Positions 58,270 through 64,000 of a DNA stretch of 64,000 nucleotides are shown here, one piece after another. The DNA is from Streptococcus oralis. GTDB taxonomy: Bacteria > Bacillota > Bacilli > Lactobacillales > Streptococcaceae. The stretch spans positions 992,001 through 1,056,000 of the forward strand of contig NZ_CP019562.1 of NCBI RefSeq assembly GCF_001983955.1. The letters run 5' to 3'. The notes beneath the pieces were generated by a model, which saw only the letters and a list, made by a program, of their open reading frames with translations, was not told the DNA's origin and did not search any database. How positions within the stretch are numbered: position 1 is the first letter of the stretch; each line of letters opens with the position of its first letter. The position numbers and the translations under genes are program-made.

Positions 58270-60432
58270 ATGAAGAAAAAAATACTAGCATGTTTGCTCA
58301 TTTTATTTCCCATTTTCTCACTAGGTATGGCAAAAGCTGATACTGTTAAGATTGTGTCTGATACAGCTTACGCACCTTTTGAGTTTAAAGATTCAGATCA
58401 AACCTATAAAGGGATTGATGTTGATATTATCAATAAAGTCGCAGAAATCAAAGGATGGAATATCCAAATGTCTTATCCTGGCTTTGATGCAGCTGTAAAT
58501 GCAGTGCAGTCAGGTCAAGCAGATGCCATTATGGCAGGTATGACAAAAACAAAAGAACGTGAAAATGTCTTTACCATGTCTGATACCTATTATGATACAA
58601 AAGTTGTCATTGCTACCACAAAGGCAAATAAAATCACCAAATATGAGGAACTCAGCGGGAAAACAGTTGGAGTTAAGAACGCAACTGCCGCTCAACGTTT
58701 CCTCGAAAGTATCAAAGATAAATACGGTTTCTCTATTAAAACCTTTGATACAAGTGATTTGATGAATAACAGTCTAAGTGCTGGTGCTGTGAATGCCATC
58801 ATGGATGACAAACCTGTTATTGAGTATGCGATTAACCAAGGACAAGATCTCAGCATCAATATGGATGGTGAGGCTGTTGGAAGCTTTGCCTTTGGTGTCA
58901 AGAAAGGGAGCAAGTATGAACACTTGGTTACCGAGTTTAACGAAGCCCTAGCCCAAATGAAGAAGGATGGTAGCTTGGAGCAAATCATCCAAAAATGGAC
59001 GGCTTCTAAAACTACTGCAAGCCCAACAACTACTGCTGCTGGACAAAAAGCTACTCCTGTGAAAAGCAAGTACATTATTGCCAGCGACTCATCTTTCGCC
59101 CCATTCGTCTTTCAAAATTCAAGCAATCAATACACCGGTATTGATATGGATCTTATCAAGGCCATTGCCAAAGATCAAGGTTTTGAAATTGAAATTACCA
59201 ACCCAGGATTTGACGCAGCCATCAGTGCTGTTCAAGCAGGACAAGCAGATGGTATCATTGCTGGTGTGTCTGTAACAGATGCCCGTAAGGAAACCTTCGA
59301 CTTCTCAGAATCATACTACACAGCAAATACGATTCTTGGTGTGAAAGAATCAAGCACGATCGCTTCTTATGAGGACCTCAAGGATAAAACTGTCGGTGTT
59401 AAAAACGGAACTGCTTCTCAAACGTTCCTTACTGAAAATCAAAGCAAATACGGTTATAAGATTAAAACCTTTGCTGATGGCGCATCAATGTATGACAGTC
59501 TGAATACTGGAGCTATTGATGCTGTGATGGATGATGAGCCAGTTCTCAAATATTCTATCAGCCAAGGTCAAAAATTGAAAACACCAATCGCTGGAACTCC
59601 AATCGGTGAAACTGCCTTTGCGGTTAAAAAAGGAACAAACCCTGAATTGATCCAGATGTTCAATAACGGACTTGCGAACCTCAAAGCTAACGGTGAATTC
59701 CAAAAGATTCTTGACAAGTATCTAGCTAGCGAAACTTCAACTGACTCTACAAGTACGGTTGACGAAACAACTATCTGGGGCTTGCTTCAAAACAACTACA
59801 AACAACTTCTTAGTGGACTTGGAATCACTCTTGCCTTAGCGCTTATTTCATTTGCAATTGCCATTGTCATCGGGATTATCTTTGGTATGTTTAGTGTTAG
59901 CCCATACAAATCTCTTCGTCTGATTTCTGAGATTTTCGTTGACGTTATTCGAGGAATTCCATTGATGATTCTTGCAGCCTTCATCTTCTGGGGAATACCA
60001 AACTTCATCGAGTCGATTACCGGCCAACAAAGTCCAATCAATGACTTTGTAGCTGGTACTATTGCCCTCTCACTCAATGCAGCTGCTTATATCGCTGAAA
60101 TTGTTCGTGGTGGGATTCAAGCTGTTCCAGTTGGGCAAATGGAGGCCAGTCGCAGTCTTGGTATTTCTTATGGAAAAACCATGCGTAAGATTATCTTGCC
60201 ACAAGCGACTAAATTGATGTTGCCAAACTTCGTCAACCAATTTGTTATCGCTCTTAAAGATACAACCATCGTGTCTGCTATCGGTTTGGTTGAACTCTTC
60301 CAAACTGGTAAGATCATCATTGCCCGTAACTACCAAAGTTTCAAGATGTATGCAATCCTTGCTATCTTCTATCTTGTAATTATCACGCTTTTGACTAGAC
60401 TAGCGAAACGCTTAGAAAAGAGGATTCGTTAA
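58270..60432 (+). CDS. Glutamine/amino-acid ABC transporter, two receptors fused to permease (GlnP type)
   Basis: This 720-residue protein has an N-terminal signal or anchor (1-23) and two SBP_bac_3 receptor domains (about 25-245 and 272-490). These share repeated motifs such as DxAYAPF/SSFAPF, YxGIDxDL and PGFDAA. A permease domain follows (about 505-720) with five or so helices and the EAA-like loop [24 protein letters not shown]. It is the layout of lactococcal GlnP, which takes up glutamine and glutamate/asparagine with two receptors of different affinity. glnQ starts at its stop. Confidence 0.93.
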   Translation: MKKKILACLLILFPIFSLGMAKADTVKIVSDTAYAPFEFKDSDQTYKGIDVDIINKVAEIKGWNIQMSYPGFDAAVNAVQSGQADAIMAGMTKTKERENVFTMSDTYYDTKVVIATTKANKITKYEELSGKTVGVKNATAAQRFLESIKDKYGFSIKTFDTSDLMNNSLSAGAVNAIMDDKPVIEYAINQGQDLSINMDGEAVGSFAFGVKKGSKYEHLVTEFNEALAQMKKDGSLEQIIQKWTASKTTASPTTTAAGQKATPVKSKYIIASDSSFAPFVFQNSSNQYTGIDMDLIKAIAKDQGFEIEITNPGFDAAISAVQAGQADGIIAGVSVTDARKETFDFSESYYTANTILGVKESSTIASYEDLKDKTVGVKNGTASQTFLTENQSKYGYKIKTFADGASMYDSLNTGAIDAVMDDEPVLKYSISQGQKLKTPIAGTPIGETAFAVKKGTNPELIQMFNNGLANLKANGEFQKILDKYLASETSTDSTSTVDETTIWGLLQNNYKQLLSGLGITLALALISFAIAIVIGIIFGMFSVSPYKSLRLISEIFVDVIRGIPLMILAAFIFWGIPNFIESITGQQSPINDFVAGTIALSLNAAAYIAEIVRGGIQAVPVGQMEASRSLGISYGKTMRKIILPQATKLMLPNFVNQFVIALKDTTIVSAIGLVELFQTGKIIIARNYQSFKMYAILAIFYLVIITLLTRLAKRLEKRIR

Positions 60433-61172
60433 TGGCAAAACTAAAAATTGATGTAAATGATTTGCATAAGTATTATGGAAAAAATGAAGTTTTAAAAGGT
60501 ATTACTACTAAGTTTTATGAAGGAGATGTTGTTTGTATCATCGGTCCTTCTGGTTCTGGTAAATCCACTTTCCTCCGTAGCCTTAACCTTCTCGAGGAGG
60601 TAACGAGTGGCCACATCACAGTAAATGGTTATGATCTGACTGAAAAATCAACCAATGTCGACCATGTTCGTGAAAACGTGGGAATGGTCTTCCAACATTT
60701 CAACCTCTTCCCTCACATGTCCGTCCTAGAAAATATCACTTTTGCACCTATTGAACACAAACGGATGACCAAAGAAGAAGCTGAAAAAATGGGGATGGAG
60801 TTGCTTGAAAAGGTAGGACTAGCAGATAAAGCTAATGCCAACCCAGATAGCCTTTCAGGTGGTCAGAAACAGCGTGTAGCTATCGCTCGTGGACTTGCCA
60901 TGAATCCTGATATCATGCTCTTTGATGAGCCAACTTCCGCTCTTGACCCTGAAATGGTTGGAGATGTACTGAATGTTATGAAGGAATTGGCGGAACAAGG
61001 CATGACCATGATTATCGTAACCCATGAGATGGGATTTGCTCGTCAGGTGGCCAACCGTGTTATCTTTACGGCTGATGGTGAGTTCCTGGAAGATGGAACT
61101 CCAGATCAAATCTTCGATAACCCACAACACCCTCGTCTAAAAGAGTTCTTGGACAAGGTCTTAAATGTATAA
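60432..61172 (+). CDS. glnQ: Amino-acid ABC transporter ATP-binding protein (GlnQ type)
   Basis: This 246-residue ATPase drives the GlnP permease. It has Walker [10 protein letters not shown] near residue 38, signature [16 protein letters not shown], Walker [17 protein letters not shown] and the His switch [10 protein letters not shown]. It starts one base from the end of the permease gene (TTAATGG overlap), with AAGAGGA inside that gene as its ribosome site. A terminator follows. Confidence 0.95.
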   Translation: MAKLKIDVNDLHKYYGKNEVLKGITTKFYEGDVVCIIGPSGSGKSTFLRSLNLLEEVTSGHITVNGYDLTEKSTNVDHVRENVGMVFQHFNLFPHMSVLENITFAPIEHKRMTKEEAEKMGMELLEKVGLADKANANPDSLSGGQKQRVAIARGLAMNPDIMLFDEPTSALDPEMVGDVLNVMKELAEQGMTMIIVTHEMGFARQVANRVIFTADGEFLEDGTPDQIFDNPQHPRLKEFLDKVLNV

Positions 61173-61175
61173 AAC

Positions 61176-61206
61176 AAAACTGTAAGGTTCTCCTTACAGT
61201 TTTTTA
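61176..61206 (+). terminator. Terminator of glnPH-glnQ
   Basis: AAAACTGTAAGG (61176-61187) pairs with CCTTACAGTTTT (61192-61203) over TTCT, followed by more T residues. Confidence 0.92.
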
Positions 61207-61242
61207 ATTGCGTATTGGATTTTTTGTTTTTTTTGAAAATTA

Positions 61243-61251
61243 TGATAAAAT
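61243..61251 (+). promoter_or_regulatory. Extended -10 promoter of zwf
   Basis: TGATAAAAT (TAAAAT at 61246-61251) in a T-rich region with a poor -35. The leader of about 63 bases contains a small hairpin CCTAGT-CCA-ACTAGG (about 61279-61293) before the AGGTAG ribosome site. Confidence 0.5.
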
Positions 61252-61321
61252 AAAAACTATGATAATGAGGAAATCTCATCCCTAGTCCAACTAGGAAAAA
61301 ATATAGAAATTAGGTAGCTAG

Positions 61322-62809
61322 ATGTCATCAAAGGTTATTGTTACAATTTTCGGTGCGAGTGGAGATTTAGCTAAACGCAAACTCTACCCTTCCCTTTTCA
61401 GACTCTATAAATCAGGCAATCTCTCTGAGCATTTTGCTGTTATCGGAACAGCTCGTAGACCTTGGAGTAAGGAATATTTTGAATCTGTAGTTGTCGAGTC
61501 CATCCTTGATTTGGCAGATAGTACCGAGCAAGCCCAGGAATTTGCTAGCCACTTCTACTATCAAAGCCATGATGTGAATGACACGGAACATTACATTGCT
61601 TTGCGTCAATTACAAGCTGAGCTTAATGAAAAATACCAAGCTGAACACAATAAGCTCTTCTTCTTGTCTATGGCACCACAGTTCTTCGGAACCATTGCCA
61701 AACACCTCAAATCTGAAAACATTGTCGATGGCAAAGGTTTTGAGCGCTTGATCGTTGAAAAACCTTTTGGTACAGACTACGAAACAGCTAGCAAACTCAA
61801 TGAAGATCTCCTTGCGGCCTTTGATGAAGAGCAAATCTACCGTATCGACCATTACCTAGGTAAAGAGATGATTCAGAGTATCTTTGCTGTTCGTTTTGCC
61901 AACATGATCTTTGAGAATGTTTGGAATCGCGAACACATCGATAATGTTCAGATTACCTTTGCAGAACGTTTGGGTGTAGAAGAACGTGGTGGCTACTATG
62001 ATCAATCTGGTGCCCTTCGTGATATGGTGCAAAACCATACACTCCAACTTCTCTCTCTTCTAGCCATGGACAAACCAGCTAGCTTTACAAAAGATGAGAT
62101 TCGCGCTGAAAAGATAAAGGTCTTTAAAAACCTCTATCATCCAACTGAGAAAGAATTGAAAGAACAGTTTATTCGTGGTCAATATCGCTCTGGTAAAATC
62201 GATGGCATGAAATACATTTCCTATCGAAGCGAACCAAATGTCGATCCTGAATCCACAACAGAAACTTTCGCATCTGGCGCCTTCTTTGTAGACAGCGATC
62301 GTTTCCGTGGTGTTCCCTTCTTCTTCCGTACTGGTAAACGCCTGACCGAAAAAGGAACTCATGTCAATATCGTCTTTAAGCAAATGGACTCTATCTTTGG
62401 AGAACCATTAGCACCAAATATCTTGACCATCTATATCCAACCAACTGAAGGATTCTCTCTCAGCCTCAATGGGAAGCGAGTCGGTGAAGAATTTAACCTG
62501 GCACCAAGCTCTCTGGATTACCGTACAGATGCTACTGCTACTGGAGCCTCACCAGACCCATACGAGAAATTAATCTACGATGTCTTGAATAACAACTCTA
62601 CCAACTTTAGCCACTGGGATGAGGTAAGTGCTTCTTGGAAATTGATTGACCGTATCGAAGAGCTCTGGGCTGAAAATGGAGCTCCACTCTACGATTATAA
62701 AGCTGGAAGCATGGGGCCACAAGCTAGCTTTGACTTACTTGTGAAGTATGGAGCTAAATGGACCTGGCAACCAGATATCGCCTATCGTGAAGATGGCCGT
62801 TTAGAATAG
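61322..62809 (+). CDS. zwf: Glucose-6-phosphate 1-dehydrogenase
   Basis: This 495-residue enzyme oxidises glucose-6-phosphate to 6-phosphogluconolactone with NADP, the entry to the oxidative pentose-phosphate path. Marks are the dinucleotide motif FGASGDLAKRKLYPSLF, the active-site RIDHYLGKEMIQ near residue 175 and FRTGKRLTEKGTHV. It feeds NADPH and ribose for Prs. It is monocistronic and convergent with ftsY. Confidence 0.98.
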   Translation: MSSKVIVTIFGASGDLAKRKLYPSLFRLYKSGNLSEHFAVIGTARRPWSKEYFESVVVESILDLADSTEQAQEFASHFYYQSHDVNDTEHYIALRQLQAELNEKYQAEHNKLFFLSMAPQFFGTIAKHLKSENIVDGKGFERLIVEKPFGTDYETASKLNEDLLAAFDEEQIYRIDHYLGKEMIQSIFAVRFANMIFENVWNREHIDNVQITFAERLGVEERGGYYDQSGALRDMVQNHTLQLLSLLAMDKPASFTKDEIRAEKIKVFKNLYHPTEKELKEQFIRGQYRSGKIDGMKYISYRSEPNVDPESTTETFASGAFFVDSDRFRGVPFFFRTGKRLTEKGTHVNIVFKQMDSIFGEPLAPNILTIYIQPTEGFSLSLNGKRVGEEFNLAPSSLDYRTDATATGASPDPYEKLIYDVLNNNSTNFSHWDEVSASWKLIDRIEELWAENGAPLYDYKAGSMGPQASFDLLVKYGAKWTWQPDIAYREDGRLE

Positions 62810-62812
62810 CAA

Positions 62813-62845
62813 AAATATCCTGCAAGATTGACTTGCAGGATATTT
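62813..62845. terminator. Shared terminator between convergent zwf and ftsY
   Basis: AAATATCCTGCAAG (62813-62826) pairs perfectly with CTTGCAGGATATTT (62832-62845) around ATTGA. U-rich flanks on both strands let it serve both genes. Confidence 0.9.
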
Positions 62846-62853
62846 ATTTTGTA

Positions 62854-64000
62854 TTAAATCAAGCCTTCTAAGAGACCCTTCATAAAGTTTTCTGAGTTAA
62901 ATTCCCCAATATCATCGATTTTTTCACCGAAACCAATCAATTTTACAGGGATATTAAGTTCTTCGCGGATAGCTAGTACAACACCACCTCGGGCAGTTCC
63001 ATCAATCTTGGTCAATACAATACCTGTCAATGGAGTGATTTTTGAAAACTCTTTGGCCTGTACAAGAGCGTTTTGACCTGTTGAAGCATCAAGGGCTAAG
63101 AATGTTTCATGGGGTGCCTCTGGAACGACACGCTTGATAATGCGACCAATCTTTTCCAACTCGGCCATAAGGTTGTCCTTGTTTTGCAGACGCCCTGCTG
63201 TATCAATCATAAGGATATCAATCCCTTCAGCTACAGCACGTTGCATCCCATCAAAGACCACGCTTGCTGGATCAGCCTTTTCAGGTCCCGTCACAACAGG
63301 AACATCCACACGACGGCCCCATTCTGCTAGCTGGGCCACAGCACCCGCACGGAAGGTATCTGCCGCAACCAACATGACTTTCTTGCCAGCTTGTTTGTAG
63401 CGATGAGCTAATTTCCCGATAGAAGTTGTTTTCCCAACACCATTGACTCCGACAAAGAGCATGACTGTCAAACCATCTTGGAAATGGATTTGTTCATCGT
63501 AGTTGCCATCCTTCTCATAGAGTTCAACCAATTTCTCGATAATGACACGACGAAGTGCGTCAGGCTTCTTAGCGTTTTCGAGTTTGGCTTCATAGCGTAG
63601 TTCTTCTGTTAAGTTTGAAGCGACCTGAACACCGACGTCACTCATGATGAGCAGTTCTTCCAATTCCTCGAAGAATTCTTCATCGACAGAACGGAAGTTG
63701 GCAAAGAAGGCATTCAAACGAGCTCCGAATCCCGTACGGGTTTTCTTTAGACTGCGGTCATATTTTTCCTGCACGGTTTCTTCAACCTGAGGAAGTTCTT
63801 CTTCTACTACTTCTGACGCTAGTTCTTCTTCAGTTTCTTGGCTCTCTTCTTCTAAAACTTCTTCCGGATCTTGGAATTGTTCCAATTCATCAGATTCTAG
63901 CTCAAGCTCTTCCTGAGCAGTTTCCTCGACTGCTTCTGGTTCAATAACTTCTTCTGTCAAGATCTGAGGGGTTTCTTCTTGAGCAGGTGTTTCTTCCACT
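62854..64000 (-). CDS. ftsY: Signal recognition particle receptor FtsY, N-terminus cut by the window
   Basis: The 381 visible residues cover part of the acidic N-terminal region (first 80 residues, very rich in Glu) and the full NG GTPase domain. G1 is GVNGVGKTTSIGK, G2 DTFRAGA, G3 DTAGRL, G4 TKIDG. FtsY docks ribosome-SRP complexes at the membrane. The coding frame stays open to the right edge, so the true start lies beyond 64000. Confidence 0.97.
   Translation of the reverse strand, partial: VEETPAQEETPQILTEEVIEPEAVEETAQEELELESDELEQFQDPEEVLEEESQETEEELASEVVEEELPQVEETVQEKYDRSLKKTRTGFGARLNAFFANFRSVDEEFFEELEELLIMSDVGVQVASNLTEELRYEAKLENAKKPDALRRVIIEKLVELYEKDGNYDEQIHFQDGLTVMLFVGVNGVGKTTSIGKLAHRYKQAGKKVMLVAADTFRAGAVAQLAEWGRRVDVPVVTGPEKADPASVVFDGMQRAVAEGIDILMIDTAGRLQNKDNLMAELEKIGRIIKRVVPEAPHETFLALDASTGQNALVQAKEFSKITPLTGIVLTKIDGTARGGVVLAIREELNIPVKLIGFGEKIDDIGEFNSENFMKGLLEGLI

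Noticed and set aside
63134..63400. Plus-strand frame opposite ftsY
   Set aside because: It is antisense to the conserved GTPase domain and lacks a ribosome site, so it is a shadow.

Overview
This window looks like a chromosomal segment of a mitis-group Streptococcus (S. pneumoniae / S. mitis / S. oralis relatives). The grounds are low GC, strong purine-rich ribosome sites, extended -10 promoters, and a gene set typical of that group: clusterless MutY, GapN, vicRKX, niaX-niaR, mutX, a two-receptor GlnP, an Rgg regulator, relQ and glgBCDA. I cannot name the species. I saw no rRNA, tRNA, CRISPR array, prophage, transposase or BOX-type repeat.

Layout. 1-2.9 kb is a small variable stretch with a ClbS-like start, an orphan BtrH-like protein, an AraC/GyrI regulator and a YkgJ-type protein. 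2.9-24.9 kb is mostly leftward central carbon metabolism: eno, then serB-glycerate kinase, glgB-glgC-glgD-glgA, gapN, pulA and ligA. An MFS exporter, an Rgg regulator, an ABC-F ATPase and a large lipoprotein follow. A small lipoprotein and a YueI-type gene are the only rightward genes here. 25-41 kb carries pgm and a thioredoxin-like gene, a Kv-like channel, vicX-vicK-vicR, mutY, and pta-rluD-nadK-relQ. It then carries CYTH, prs, a cysteine desulfurase, two small DUF genes, rex and a glutamine-amidotransferase-like gene. 41-49.3 kb has radC-pcrA, fhs, coaB-coaC-panT, a DUF3397 gene and niaX-niaR. 49.3-56.1 kb is an accessory block. 56.1-64 kb returns to core genes: uvrB, glnPH-glnQ, zwf and ftsY (cut by the window edge).

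How genes connect. pgm supplies glucose-1-phosphate for GlgC/GlgD; GlgA and GlgB build glycogen and PulA debranches it. GapN and Zwf supply NADPH. Candidate cre boxes sit upstream of the eno promoter and just downstream of the glgB promoter, so CcpA could act oppositely on glycolysis and storage. niaX-niaR has a NiaR-type palindrome at its promoter, and rex has a Rex-type palindrome over its own -35.

Most interesting points. (1) Five genes (yueI-like, ligA, an ABC-F gene, mutY, coaB) have a -10 hexamer exactly six bases before the ATG and no ribosome site, the layout of leaderless mRNAs. (2) Two accessory genes, a methyltransferase and an acyltransferase, each lie between an intact gene (mutX, uvrB) and a diverged extra copy of that gene's 3' end, with identical architecture. 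(3) Three overlapping paralogous membrane-protein genes plus a fourth unrelated one form an undescribed cassette. (4) prs has an 18-bp perfect hairpin in its leader with no U-tract. All coordinates, alignments and motif calls were made by eye.
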